A stretch of DNA of 64,000 nt from Bacillota bacterium (GTDB taxonomy: Bacteria > Bacillota > Clostridia > Clostridiales > Clostridiaceae): NCBI GenBank assembly GCA_021781745.1, contig JAJXWH010000002.1, forward strand, positions 165,739 through 229,738. The letters are read 5' to 3'. The notes beneath the pieces are model-generated. The model had not been told where the DNA came from and searched no databases. It saw only the letters and a list, made by a program, of their open reading frames with translations. Position numbers and translations under genes: made by a program. The first letter of the stretch is position 1; each line of letters opens with the position of its first letter. Below, piece by piece: positions 9,515 through 18,848 of the stretch.

Positions 9515-9636
9515 GATGAACGATTAACGATGAATGATTATGGTTGAAATTACCTCGTAATTTCTTTAAATATTTTAGAAATCCCCTTTAGGGATTTCTT
9601 CTTTAATTATTCATTTTTCCCCATTCATTAATTTTA
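9515..9636. repeat. Intergenic element with GATGAATGATTA-type ends (yvcK / whiA junction)
   Basis: The left part has GATGAACGATTAACGATGAA and the right part TAATTATTCATT...CATTCATTAAT, roughly its inverse. Inside is GAAATCCCC-TTTA-GGGATTTC. The layout is that of the CAGTT-ended family (inverted ends, ATCCC hairpin, filling the junction and touching the yvcK stop codon), but the end sequence differs. Confidence 0.6.
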
Positions 9637-10986
9637 ATCAATTACTTGACCTTTTTCTTCTATTACTCTTTTCTTTATACGTTGTGATAAATACATATAT
9701 TCTATAATTTTTTTCTTATCATATAAAAGCTTCTTCTCCATTATTGTATCGGCTAATACTTCTGCTAATTTATCTGAATCATGCTTTACTAATCCATTTT
9801 TAATTTTAACTAAATCTTCTCCTACTATCTTTACACCTAAACTATTTATAACTTCTCTATCCAACTTTACAAGTTCTGCGCCATCTTTTTTATATTTTTC
9901 TTTTAACTCATCGGTAATTTCACCTGTGTTTGCAATTACATAATCAACTATATCTTTTCCACCATACTTAAATAAAACTTTTAGGTGATCTGACACCTTA
10001 AATCCTGTGGTTTCACCAGGCTGAGTCATTATATTTGATATATAGATTTTAACAGCATCACTTTTTCTAACTTCTTTTGAAATCTCTTTTACAAGCAGAT
10101 TGGATGTTATACTTGTATATAAACTTCCCGGCCCCATTACTATAGCATCCGCCTCTTTTATAGCTTCTAATGCTTCAGGCAATGCTTTTGCACTCTCTGG
10201 AACTATTTTTAATTCTTCTATTCGAGAATTTTGTTTAACTGCTTCTTCTGGGATTTGAGATTCCCCTTCTACTATATTTCCATTTTGAAGTTTTGCAACT
10301 AACTGCATATTATCTAGGGTAACTGGAATCACCTTACCTGTTACTGCAAGTACTGAACTCATTTTCTGAACAGCTTCTTCGAAATTATCAGAAATTCCAG
10401 CCATAGCTGCCAAAAATAAATTTCCAAAGCTTTGATTCTTTAATCTTCCATCTGGAAATCTATATTGAAGTAAATCTTCCATTATAGGCTCTGTATCAGC
10501 TAACGCTAAGATACAGTTTCTTATATCCCCTGGTGGCAGCATGCCTAAATCTTCTCTTAAATCACCAGAACCACCGCCGTCATCTCCAACTGTTACAATT
10601 GCAGTAATATTAGACGTATAGTACTTTAATCCTCTAAGCATTGTTGAAAGACCAGTTCCTCCACCGATTACAACTATTTTAGGACCTTTGACAAGAAGCC
10701 TTTTTTCATATATTAAACTTTCCATTTTTCTACTATCTAATGAAACCTTAATATAACCTCTATTGACTAGTGCAATTATAGATTTCATAGTCTCAGTTAC
10801 TGATATATATAAAACAAATATTCCTGTAATATTTAAAGATACATAAAAAATTAAGTAATACCAATTATATACCCTATGATTTACAAGCTCTGTAAAACCA
10901 AAAGCTATTAATAAAATTCCAAAGACTCCAAAGGATAGCCACCTTTTTACCTTAATTCCCGCTTTAAGCCAATCGCGTATCCTCAT
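9634..10986 (-). CDS. yvcK: YvcK / CofD-like gluconeogenesis factor with N-terminal membrane segments
   Basis: A 450-aa protein of the YvcK family, which binds UDP-sugars and is needed for growth on gluconeogenic carbon and for cell shape in Bacillus. Two hydrophobic segments (about residues 18-35 and 40-62) anchor it; the CofD-like domain begins near 100 with [12 protein letters not shown], then [13 protein letters not shown] and [11 protein letters not shown]. The membrane anchor is an addition relative to the B. subtilis protein, which is soluble. Its start overlaps the rapZ stop (ATGA), so the two are translationally coupled. Its stop codon lies in the repeat element 9515-9636. Confidence 0.94.
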   Translation of the reverse strand: MRIRDWLKAGIKVKRWLSFGVFGILLIAFGFTELVNHRVYNWYYLIFYVSLNITGIFVLYISVTETMKSIIALVNRGYIKVSLDSRKMESLIYEKRLLVKGPKIVVIGGGTGLSTMLRGLKYYTSNITAIVTVGDDGGGSGDLREDLGMLPPGDIRNCILALADTEPIMEDLLQYRFPDGRLKNQSFGNLFLAAMAGISDNFEEAVQKMSSVLAVTGKVIPVTLDNMQLVAKLQNGNIVEGESQIPEEAVKQNSRIEELKIVPESAKALPEALEAIKEADAIVMGPGSLYTSITSNLLVKEISKEVRKSDAVKIYISNIMTQPGETTGFKVSDHLKVLFKYGGKDIVDYVIANTGEITDELKEKYKKDGAELVKLDREVINSLGVKIVGEDLVKIKNGLVKHDSDKLAEVLADTIMEKKLLYDKKKIIEYMYLSQRIKKRVIEEKGQVID

Positions 10987-11867
10987 AGTTTCTTTTCCCC
11001 TTTATGAAGATCTTCTGCTACATCTCTATGCTCTATCTTAGAATTATAATTCTCTTTATTCAATCTCTCATATACTTCATTCGCAATTGCAACCGACCTA
11101 TGTCTCCCACCTGTACATCCTATAGATATAATCAATTGTCTTTTTCCTTCTTTAATGTAATTAGGAATTAAAAATTTTAGCATATCAACTAATTTCTCTA
11201 TGAAATTAACCGTTTCTTCTTGTTTTAATACATATTCCCTAACTGGTTCATCATTACCTGAATATTGCTTTAATTCTGGTATATAAAACGGATTTGGAAT
11301 AAATCTAACATCAAAAACTAAATCTGAATCTACAGGTATTCCATATTTAAATCCAAAACTTAATACTGTAACTGATAGCTGCTTTTCTGGATATGTATGA
11401 TCTCCATAAGTTTTGTTTATTTTTTCTCTTAAGTGTCTTATTTCATATTTAGATGTATCGATAATAATATCTGCTACATTCTTAACTTCTCTTAATCTTT
11501 CACGTTCTTGAGTAATCCCAGTCAACACTCTGCCATCTGGTGACAATGGATGACTTCTCCTTGTCTCTTTAAATCTCTTTATTAGAACTTCATCCGTTGC
11601 TTCTAAAAATAATATTTCATATTTAAATTCATTTTGCTTTAAATAATTTAAAGCTTCAAAAAAATCATCAAAGAAAACTCCACCTCTAATATCTATAACC
11701 AATGCAACTTTTTCAATATTCCCACCACTTTGGATACACACTTCTGCAAACTTTGATATTAACTTTGGTGGAAGGTTATCTACACAAAAATACCCTAAAT
11801 CTTCTAGTGTTCTTGTTGCTTGTGTTTTTCCTGCTCCCGATAATCCTGTAACTATAACAAATCTCAT
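10983..11867 (-). CDS. rapZ: RapZ / YvcJ nucleotide-binding protein
   Basis: A 294-aa P-loop protein. In enterobacteria RapZ is the adaptor that delivers the GlmZ small RNA to RNase E and senses glucosamine 6-phosphate; in Firmicutes (YvcJ) it binds and hydrolyses nucleotides, and the RNA role is unproven. Walker A GLSGAGKT is at residues 8-15, and the C-terminal domain carries [13 protein letters not shown] start at 11867 (MRFVIVTG), after GGGGAG, instead of 13 codons upstream. It overlaps yvcK by 4 bases. A terminator (11970-12001) separates it from murB, so rapZ-yvcK-whiA probably has its own promoter. Confidence 0.95.
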   Translation of the reverse strand: MRFVIVTGLSGAGKTQATRTLEDLGYFCVDNLPPKLISKFAEVCIQSGGNIEKVALVIDIRGGVFFDDFFEALNYLKQNEFKYEILFLEATDEVLIKRFKETRRSHPLSPDGRVLTGITQERERLREVKNVADIIIDTSKYEIRHLREKINKTYGDHTYPEKQLSVTVLSFGFKYGIPVDSDLVFDVRFIPNPFYIPELKQYSGNDEPVREYVLKQEETVNFIEKLVDMLKFLIPNYIKEGKRQLIISIGCTGGRHRSVAIANEVYERLNKENYNSKIEHRDVAEDLHKGEKKL

Positions 11868-11969
11868 ATTACACACTCCCCTTTTGCCAAAGATACTTTT
11901 AAACACATAAGCTGCTCTTTTTTATGTTCATTAATATTAAAATTATATCATACTATTATGATTAAATCA

Positions 11970-12001
11970 TAAAAAACCCAAAAGTCTCAAAACTCTTGAG
12001 T
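11970..12001 (-). terminator. Terminator after murB
   Basis: On the minus strand ACTCAAGAGT pairs with ACTTTTGGGT (10 bp, two G-U pairs) across a 6-base loop, directly followed by a T run. It is 56 bases after the murB stop codon. Confidence 0.65.
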
Positions 12002-12057
12002 TTTATAAATTTCAATTATCTATTGCACACTATAATATAGTTATTATTTTCACCCGC

Positions 12058-12972
12058 CTAATCTTCCCCTAGTATTCTAACTTCTGGATATAAATCTACC
12101 CCATATTGTTTTTTTACTTCTTCCTTAACATGGCATATTACGCCTAATACATCTTTTGCTGTTCCATTATCCTTATTAATAACAAATCCAGCATGTTTCT
12201 CTGAAACACAAGCTCCACCAATAGTAAAACCTTTTAATCCTGCATCTTCAATTAACTTACCAGCAAAATAACCCTCTGGTCTTTTAAAAGTACTTCCTGC
12301 TGAAGGATATTCCAAAGGCTGTCTTTCCTCTCTCCTTTTGGTCAACTCATCGACTCTAGCTTGAATCTTATCTTTATCTCCAGGAGTTAACGCAAATGTT
12401 GCACTTAGTACTATATATCCCTTTTGCATGACTACAGACTGCCTGTAACCTAAGTTCAGTTCTTCTTTAGAAATCACTTTAATTCCTTGTTTATCGTCCA
12501 ATACTTCCGCGCTCTCAATAACAAATGATATTTCTCCGTCATAAGCTCCCGCATTCATAAAAACTGCTCCACCTACACTCCCTGGAATACCACATGCAAA
12601 CTGGAAACCTGCTAAAGATCCTGCCGTTGCTTCTTTGGAAACATCTTTAAGCAGTGCACCACATTCTGCAGTAATTTTATTTCCTACTCGCTCTATTTTA
12701 TTGAGCTCACATAACTTTATAACTATGCCTCTAATACCGCCATCTTTAATCAAAAGATTTGACCCATTACCTATTACATAATATGGAATTTGATTTTCTT
12801 TACAAATGGTTATAGTTTCTCTAATCTGATTTACACTATTTGGAATTAAAAGTATATCAACAGGTCCTCCAACCTTAAAGTATATATGTTCGCTCATTTT
12901 CGCATCTAACTGAATTTGTGACTCTTCGTATATTGTACTGAACAAATTCTTATATTCTTTATAATGCTTCAT
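12058..12972 (-). CDS. murB: UDP-N-acetylenolpyruvoylglucosamine reductase
   Basis: FAD enzyme that reduces UDP-GlcNAc-enolpyruvate to UDP-MurNAc with NADPH, the second step of peptidoglycan precursor synthesis. FAD-site motifs GNGSNLLIKDGG and GIPGSVGGAVFMNAGAY, the catalytic serine in PSAGSTFKRPEG, and the C-terminal glutamate in PEVRILGE are all present. The start at 12972 gives 304 aa and follows GAGGAG by 7 bases; an ATG five codons upstream overlaps that ribosome binding site and is unlikely. The gene sits between uvrC and the rapZ cluster. Confidence 0.96.
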   Translation of the reverse strand: MKHYKEYKNLFSTIYEESQIQLDAKMSEHIYFKVGGPVDILLIPNSVNQIRETITICKENQIPYYVIGNGSNLLIKDGGIRGIVIKLCELNKIERVGNKITAECGALLKDVSKEATAGSLAGFQFACGIPGSVGGAVFMNAGAYDGEISFVIESAEVLDDKQGIKVISKEELNLGYRQSVVMQKGYIVLSATFALTPGDKDKIQARVDELTKRREERQPLEYPSAGSTFKRPEGYFAGKLIEDAGLKGFTIGGACVSEKHAGFVINKDNGTAKDVLGVICHVKEEVKKQYGVDLYPEVRILGED

Positions 12973-13047
12973 GCCAAAACTCCTCAAATATTTTTATTAA
13001 TCACATAAACTTACATGATATAGAATAATCCATATGCTAATCGAAAA

Positions 13048-13095
13048 CAAGTAAATTTTTATTCACACTAGATTTAATCAAGTAAATTTTTATTC
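13048..13095. repeat. 17-bp direct repeat upstream of murB
   Basis: CAAGTAAATTTTTATTC occurs at 13048-13064 and again at 13079-13095. It is in the uvrC-murB junction, about 75 bases before the murB start; it could be chance in AT-rich DNA or a paired protein site. Confidence 0.5.
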
Positions 13096-13114
13096 CGTAT
13101 TATTATAGCATAAT

Positions 13115-14989
13115 TTATGTATTTTGTTCATGTTTTTTGAAATATGCAAGAATACTATTTGCAGCCTTATTATCAATTGACTCAGTTTCAAGAAGTTCAT
13201 GCAATGTGGCTCTTTTAATATTCTCAATGCTTCCAAATTTCACAAGAAGTGCCATTCTTCTTTTCTGCCCTATATTAGGTATATCATCTAATATTGAATG
13301 TAATGTTCTCTTATCTCTTAAACTCCTATGATAAGTAATAGCAAATCTATGAACTTCATCTTGAATCCTTCTAATTAACTGCATCAAGTTAGAATTTCTA
13401 TTTATTATTAACTCATTATTATTATAGATTATTCCACGAGTTGCATGATGATCATCTTTGACTAACCCACATACAGGTATATCTACCCCTAATTTATCTA
13501 ATACTTCAAGAGCTATATTTACTTGCCCTTTTCCACCATCCATCATTATTAAATCCGGAAAATTAGAAAACTTTCCATTAGAGAAATTTATTTTTTTCTC
13601 TTGTATTTCTTCTATTTCCTTTAACCCATGAGTAAATCTTCTTTCCAATATTTCTCTCATACTATCATAATCATTAGCATTTTTTACAGTTTTTATACGA
13701 AATCTTCTATAATCACTATTTTTGGCTTTGCCATCTTCAAATACAATCATAGACCCTACAGAATCCACCCCTTGTATATTAGATATATCATAGGCCTCTA
13801 TTCTATATGGTAAGGTATCAAGCTCCAATAACTCTTGTATATTTTCTAGAGATATTCTATTTATTTCTTTGTCTTTTAATATTTTATCCTTAAATTGCTC
13901 TAAAGTAATCTTTGCATTATTTTTTACCAATTCCAGCATTTCTTTTTTCTCACCCTTTATTGGAATTTTAACATAAACCTTTGACCCTCGTTTTATGCTT
14001 AAAAATTCCTCTAGAGCTTCTATTTCATCGCTTTCAGGGATATAAATATTTTTAGGTACTTTAGGTGTCCCTCTATAAAATGAGATCATAAATTGTGAAA
14101 TTATTGTTTTATTATCTTCATGAGCACTATCCTCAATCATAAAATGCTCTCTTCCGGTTATTTTCCCATCTCTCAAAAAGAATATTTGAATACAACAATC
14201 TTTCTCGTCCTTATATATATTTATGAAATCTTCATCACTTTCTTGGGATTTAAATACTTTCTGCTTTTCAGCTATATTTTCTATTGATAAAATCTTATCT
14301 CTTAATGATGCCGCCTCCTCAAACTCTAAATTTGATGAAGCTTCCTGCATTTCTTTTTTTAACTTATTTACAATAGTTTTATCTCTACCACTTAGAACAT
14401 CCATAATCTCACTTATCATAACACCATACTCAGCCTTTGAAATATGCCCTTCACATGGAGCATTACATTTCTTTATATGATAATTCAAACATGCTCTTGT
14501 TGGCTTACCTCCCTCAACAATTAGCTTTTTGCAGGTTCTTAGTAGAAAAATTTTTCTAATTAAGTTTATTGTTTCATGTACAGCTCCTGCATTTGGATAT
14601 GGCCCAAAGTATTTATTACCATCCCTCGCATGATTTCTTGTTATAAATACTTTAGGAAAATCCTCATTAGTGGTTACTTTTATAAAAGGATAGAATTTAT
14701 CATCTTTCAATGAAATATTATACTTAGGACTATATTTCTTTATTAGGTTGCATTCTAAAATTAATGCTTCCATTTCAGAGTCAGTAACTATATATTCAAA
14801 CTCTGAAATATTTTTAACCATTGCTCTTACTTTCTCTGAATGATTTTTTGAATTTTGAAAATATTGCCTTACTCTATTTTTCAATATCTTTGCTTTACCT
14901 ACATATATTATCTCTCCGAGAGAATTTTTCATTAAATAAACCCCTGGTTTATCAGGTAAAATTTTTAATTGAGCCTTAAAATCAAACAT
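13115..14989 (-). CDS. uvrC: UvrABC excinuclease subunit C
   Basis: Makes both incisions in nucleotide excision repair. The GIY-YIG nuclease domain is at the N-terminus (PGVYLMKN...IYVGKAK, residues 15-35), a cysteine cluster follows (CKK...CLNYHIKKCNAPC, about 150-175), the UVR motif that binds UvrB is near 200-235, the RNase H-like endonuclease domain (YDISNIQG, MDGGKGQ) covers about 370-540, and a helix-hairpin-helix pair ends the protein (IPNIGQKRR). At 624 aa it has full length. The start follows AGAGGGTG. It is separated from the PBP gene upstream by repeat element B, whose left end stops just before this ribosome binding site. Confidence 0.97.
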   Translation of the reverse strand: MFDFKAQLKILPDKPGVYLMKNSLGEIIYVGKAKILKNRVRQYFQNSKNHSEKVRAMVKNISEFEYIVTDSEMEALILECNLIKKYSPKYNISLKDDKFYPFIKVTTNEDFPKVFITRNHARDGNKYFGPYPNAGAVHETINLIRKIFLLRTCKKLIVEGGKPTRACLNYHIKKCNAPCEGHISKAEYGVMISEIMDVLSGRDKTIVNKLKKEMQEASSNLEFEEAASLRDKILSIENIAEKQKVFKSQESDEDFINIYKDEKDCCIQIFFLRDGKITGREHFMIEDSAHEDNKTIISQFMISFYRGTPKVPKNIYIPESDEIEALEEFLSIKRGSKVYVKIPIKGEKKEMLELVKNNAKITLEQFKDKILKDKEINRISLENIQELLELDTLPYRIEAYDISNIQGVDSVGSMIVFEDGKAKNSDYRRFRIKTVKNANDYDSMREILERRFTHGLKEIEEIQEKKINFSNGKFSNFPDLIMMDGGKGQVNIALEVLDKLGVDIPVCGLVKDDHHATRGIIYNNNELIINRNSNLMQLIRRIQDEVHRFAITYHRSLRDKRTLHSILDDIPNIGQKRRMALLVKFGSIENIKRATLHELLETESIDNKAANSILAYFKKHEQNT

Positions 14990-15006
14990 AATGCACCCTC
15001 TTTATT

Positions 15007-15125
15007 CAGTTTACAGTTAACAGTGCACAATTAACAGTTTTGGTGAAAAGTCTTACAGAATTTCTTAATTGTATACACTTCAAGAAATCTCAGTAGAATT
15101 TTATCCTAACTGTTAATTGCTAACT
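15007..15125. repeat. CAGTTAACAGT-ended intergenic element, copy B (PBP / uvrC junction)
   Basis: The left end reads CAGTTTACAGTTAACAGTGC and continues; the right end, CTAACTGTTAATTGCTAACT, is the inverse. The right end overlaps the PBP stop codon (15120-15122) and its last serine codon. The interior differs from copies A and C, with an AGTCTTACAGA...TTCAAGAAATCTC stretch instead of the ATCCC hairpin. Confidence 0.8.
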
Positions 15126-16601
15126 ACCTAAAACTGCCCGCCTAATTAATTTTCCTGCTATTGGAGCTGCTGCATCTGCTCCATATCCTCCGTTTTCAAC
15201 TATTACTGCAACTGCAATCTTTGGATTACTTGCAGGCGCAAAGGCAATGAACCAAGAATGTGGCTTAGCACTTTCACCATTTGAAAGGTTATAATCAGCT
15301 GTACCTGTTTTTCCTGCTGCGTCTGTTCCTGCAAGAAATCCCCATGAAGAATCAACCTTTGAATCAACTAAATTTTTCATATAATCTTTTATAATAGCGG
15401 CATTTGCTGAACTTATAACCTGCTTCTCAACTTTTGGCTGAATTGTTTTAACTAAATTTCCATCCTTATCAATTACTTGATTCACAAGTCTTGGTTCCAT
15501 CATATTACCATCATTAGCTATTGTACTAGCAACCAAAGCCATTTGCATTGGTGTTGCTAAATCACTTCCTTGACCAATCCCTGATTGCGCGATAATTCCA
15601 ATTTGAGATTTTGATAACTTTGGAAATTGGCTTGGAGTTATCTTAAACCCATCCGAATCAATTGTACTGTTAAAACCATATTTTTCAGCAGTAGTTTTTA
15701 ATTTATCATTTCCAAGTTCCATTGCCAATGTTCCGAAAACAAAATTACTTGATAATCTAAAAGCATCTTTCAAATTTATTTCTCCATTGACTTCACCATT
15801 ATCATTACTTAAAGATTGTTTATCGTTAAAAACTATTTTTCCAGTATCATCAAATGTTCTGCTTGTGACACCTTGCATATTTTCTAAAGCACTGCTAAGA
15901 GTAATAGTCTTAAATGTTGACCCTGGTGGGTAAAGTCCAGATATTGCTCTATTAATAAGAGGACTATTCTCTGCTGTTCCTGAATTAGCAGTCTTCATTG
16001 CATTTTCTAAATCATTTGGATTATAAGTTGGCTTTGAAACCATTGCAAGCACTTCTCCAGTTTTAGGATTTAATGCAACTACTGCTCCCTTATTACTTCC
16101 TAGTGAATCATATGCTATTTTTTGAAGAGTCGGATCTAATGTGGTTATAACACCATTCCCAATCTTAACATCATCTTCTTTTCTATTTTGAAACATTGTT
16201 TTTAATTTATCCATACTAAAATCTTTAGTTAAATTCAAAAGATTATTTTCAAACTTATTATATGTAGTTAATTCACTATCGTAACTTGCTTCTAGTCCTG
16301 TTAATCCGTACCTTGGATCCACATACCCTAAAGCATGAACATATAAATCTCCATTAGTATATGTCCTTTTTTGTGTAAGAGCATTTACTCTTGCACTTGT
16401 TGTTAATGGATTTTTATTTCTATCATATATAGTTCCTCTTAAAACTTCATTCCTTCTTGCCCAAAGTCTTTGATTTCCTGTTTGCTCTGCTATATTAGGT
16501 GCCGAAAAAACCTGAAAATACGCAATATATGAGATAAGAGCTACAAAGCAAAATAGAAAAACTACCATTACCTGCTTTATACTATTAGAAACATCTTTCA
16601 A
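15120..16601 (-). CDS. Class B penicillin-binding protein (PbpA/FtsI-like transpeptidase)
   Basis: Membrane-anchored DD-transpeptidase that cross-links peptidoglycan with a SEDS partner. A single signal-anchor (about residues 10-30) leads into a short N-terminal dimerisation region (RGTIYDRN) and the transpeptidase domain with SxxK (PPGSTFKT), SxN (SSNF) and KTG (AGKTGTAD). It lacks a glycosyltransferase domain; 493 aa matches the short PbpA type of Actinobacteria and clostridia. The gene follows the SEDS gene by 3 bases, so the pair is clearly one unit, and an FHA gene comes before both, the same order as fhaB-rodA-pbpA of Mycobacterium. Its last codon and stop lie inside repeat element B. 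Confidence 0.93.
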   Translation of the reverse strand: MKDVSNSIKQVMVVFLFCFVALISYIAYFQVFSAPNIAEQTGNQRLWARRNEVLRGTIYDRNKNPLTTSARVNALTQKRTYTNGDLYVHALGYVDPRYGLTGLEASYDSELTTYNKFENNLLNLTKDFSMDKLKTMFQNRKEDDVKIGNGVITTLDPTLQKIAYDSLGSNKGAVVALNPKTGEVLAMVSKPTYNPNDLENAMKTANSGTAENSPLINRAISGLYPPGSTFKTITLSSALENMQGVTSRTFDDTGKIVFNDKQSLSNDNGEVNGEINLKDAFRLSSNFVFGTLAMELGNDKLKTTAEKYGFNSTIDSDGFKITPSQFPKLSKSQIGIIAQSGIGQGSDLATPMQMALVASTIANDGNMMEPRLVNQVIDKDGNLVKTIQPKVEKQVISSANAAIIKDYMKNLVDSKVDSSWGFLAGTDAAGKTGTADYNLSNGESAKPHSWFIAFAPASNPKIAVAVIVENGGYGADAAAPIAGKLIRRAVLGS

Positions 16602-16604
16602 TTT

Positions 16605-17825
16605 TTAGCCCTCCTCTGATATCTTTTGAAGTATTGCCAATGCAAAAAACATACTTAGTATTGATGATCCTCCGTAGCTCACAAGAGGTAATGTAATACC
16701 TGTAAGAGGTATTACTGCAAATACACCACCAATTATAACTAACACTTGACACGCTATCATGGCACTAAATCCTATAGTATTAAGTTGCGAAAACTTATCT
16801 TTAACTCTAAATGCTGCTCTCATTCCTCTATAGAAAAATAAGAAATATATTATCATAATTCCAAGACCAAATACCATCCCTAATTCTTCACAAATCACTG
16901 CAAATATAAAATCTGAAGTGTTAACTGGAACAAATCCTGGATATCCTTGCCCAAGTCCGCTTCCAAACATACCACCTGAAGAAATTGAATATAATCCTTG
17001 AACTATTTGATAACCATCAGTATCCTTATATTTCCATGGATCTCTCCAAATTAATATTCTCTGCCTTACATGCCAGAATAACATATATGCAAGAAATGAT
17101 CCTAATATAAATAGCACAAAAGAAATTACTACATATTTCTTTTTACCAGTTGTAACATAAATCATTGGCAATGCTATACCAAAAAATATCAATGCCGCTC
17201 CTAAGTCTTTTTCCATAACTAAACATAATAGCGAAAACATTGCTACTAATGCAGGTTGCCAAAGTTGCTTAAAATCCTCAATTATACTATTAGTGTCTTT
17301 ATATTCTTGCAATGCTGCTGCTAAATATAGTATAAATAGTATCTTACCAAATTCAGATGGTTGAAATCCAAAACCGCCAATTGTGATCCAATTATATTCT
17401 CCATAAGTTTCTTGATGTACTAACAATGACAAAGGCATTATAACCATTGTCATAATTAAATATATTTTTTTATATTTCGCAAAATTTCTTAAGTCTGGAA
17501 TTGCCACTACCAAAACAATAAATAAAATAATACCTGCCGCAAACCAAACTAGTTGTTTAATTGCAACTTGAATATCTAATCGATACAATACGGCCATGCC
17601 TATAACTGATAATATACATGCAAATATGATCAAAAATTTATCTCCTTGCGGATAAAACCTTCTTATCAAAACTTGAGTTGCTGTTATTAATCCACATACT
17701 ATTAATCCCATATATATCGCACCCTTATCAATAGGATCTTTTAATATAGCTAAATTAGTAAAAAGAGCCATACATAAAAGGTATGTCAAAATTAGTAATT
17801 TTACCTCATCCATTTTAATCTTCAA
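16605..17825 (-). CDS. SEDS-family peptidoglycan glycosyltransferase (FtsW/RodA/SpoVE)
   Basis: Polytopic membrane enzyme (about ten hydrophobic segments) that polymerises lipid II. SEDS hallmarks are seen: WITIGGFGFQPSEFGK, the extracellular catalytic-loop region with GLYSISSGGMFG and GLGQG, and GGSSILS near the C-terminus. I start at a TTG (17823-17825), 6 bases after GAGGTGG; an ATG eight codons upstream lies across that ribosome binding site and is less likely. Length is then 406 aa. It is paired with the class B PBP directly downstream. Whether it serves elongation, division or spore cortex cannot be decided; the FHA-SEDS-PBP order favours a RodA-like role. Confidence 0.93.
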   Translation of the reverse strand: MKIKMDEVKLLILTYLLCMALFTNLAILKDPIDKGAIYMGLIVCGLITATQVLIRRFYPQGDKFLIIFACILSVIGMAVLYRLDIQVAIKQLVWFAAGIILFIVLVVAIPDLRNFAKYKKIYLIMTMVIMPLSLLVHQETYGEYNWITIGGFGFQPSEFGKILFILYLAAALQEYKDTNSIIEDFKQLWQPALVAMFSLLCLVMEKDLGAALIFFGIALPMIYVTTGKKKYVVISFVLFILGSFLAYMLFWHVRQRILIWRDPWKYKDTDGYQIVQGLYSISSGGMFGSGLGQGYPGFVPVNTSDFIFAVICEELGMVFGLGIMIIYFLFFYRGMRAAFRVKDKFSQLNTIGFSAMIACQVLVIIGGVFAVIPLTGITLPLVSYGGSSILSMFFALAILQKISEEG

Positions 17826-17967
17826 TCTGTACCACCTCATTGTTCTCATTTCATTTTTTAGTAACTAACCATTCTAATTATGTTAGAACTAAATTTTTCA
17901 ATGAATTTAATATTAATTGCATTTATGTAAAATATTTATTTTGTAAAATTTAAAGCAGCTTATTGTA

Positions 17968-18011
17968 AGGCTCAGCTGAAGATATTTCTATTTTTACCTC
18001 CTACTGAGCCT
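17968..18011 (-). other. Hairpin with a GGAGG-containing loop between FHA and SEDS genes
   Basis: On the minus strand AGGCTCAG (18004-18011) pairs perfectly with CTGAGCCT (17968-17975); the 28-base loop contains TAGGAGGTAAAA, a strong ribosome-binding-like sequence not followed by a start codon at proper distance. It lies in the 270-base gap ahead of the SEDS start. No T tract follows, so it is not a terminator. Confidence 0.45.
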
Positions 18012-18095
18012 AATTGATTTAAATTCTTAATTTATAATACCTGATTAACTATATTTATAGTAATTATAATAATCATTCATCATATGCAGCATTCT

Positions 18096-18539
18096 TTATT
18101 TTAAGATTTTAAAAACTGAAGTTCCAATCTTTATTTCATCCTTATTGACCAATTTCATTTTACTATTTATTTTATTTCCATTTACATAAGTACCATTCGT
18201 GCTATTTAAATCCTCTATAAACAAGGAATCATTCCACACAATAATTTTTGCATGATTTCCAGACACATGAGGATCACTTAGAACAATTGAGTTGCCGTCT
18301 TTTCTACCTATTGTCAAATCTGATCTTATAGGAATAATTGATCCATCTTTTAAGTCTTTACCTTCCCCTGAATTAATAATTTCTAATCCCAAATTTCCTT
18401 TTGCCGTAAATGGTCTTCTCTTTTTTCCACCATTTTTAACATCTCTATACATTATCTTAAGTGCATAATATATTATTACATATAGAATAATAATAAAAAG
18501 AACACCAAAAATTCCAGCAATTATTTTTGAAAAACTCAT
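18096..18539 (-). CDS. FHA-domain membrane protein
   Basis: A 147-aa protein with one N-terminal membrane helix (about residues 7-28), a basic linker, and a forkhead-associated domain that binds phosphothreonine. The FHA signature is intact: IGRKDGNSIVL, HVSGNHAKI, and NSTNGTYVNGNKI, including the Arg, Ser, His and Asn that contact the phosphopeptide. The start follows GAGGTG. Position upstream of the SEDS-PBP pair parallels the FhaB-RodA-PbpA order in Mycobacterium, where FHA proteins read PknB-type kinase phosphorylation; a similar link from a Ser/Thr kinase to wall synthesis is plausible here, but no kinase gene is in the window. Confidence 0.92.
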   Translation of the reverse strand: MSFSKIIAGIFGVLFIIILYVIIYYALKIMYRDVKNGGKKRRPFTAKGNLGLEIINSGEGKDLKDGSIIPIRSDLTIGRKDGNSIVLSDPHVSGNHAKIIVWNDSLFIEDLNSTNGTYVNGNKINSKMKLVNKDEIKIGTSVFKILK

Positions 18540-18742
18540 ATTTTCACCTCAATATTTATTCCTGTATCATAATCATATGAAAACTTAATTTCTAAAGATG
18601 CGTTAATTATATTTGTGTGCATCTCATTTTGATTATACAACAAAAAACAAGTATTACATATAAAAGTGCTACTTATTAATTATTAATTAATATTTATTTA
18701 ATTAATTATAAAATATCTACTTTTTATATTTTGTTATATAAT

Positions 18743-18779
18743 GCCCCAATTGTCAATTTTCAATTATTGGCAATTGGGC
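18743..18779. terminator. Long dyad after uvrA, possible terminator
   Basis: GCCCCAATTG and CAATTGGGC frame a partly palindromic centre, about 70 bases after the uvrA stop codon. It would form a long hairpin in either transcript; no good T run follows, so termination is only a guess. The rest of 18540-18848 holds AT-rich sequence without recognisable genes. Confidence 0.4.
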
Positions 18780-18848
18780 AATTTCACTAAATTACATGTA
18801 TTTTTGTAATCTAATTTATTAATATAACAAACCTTATATCCTTTATTT

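Noticed and set aside
17968..18011. Intrinsic terminator after the FHA gene
   Set aside because: The stem is good, but the loop is long and there is no T tract after it.
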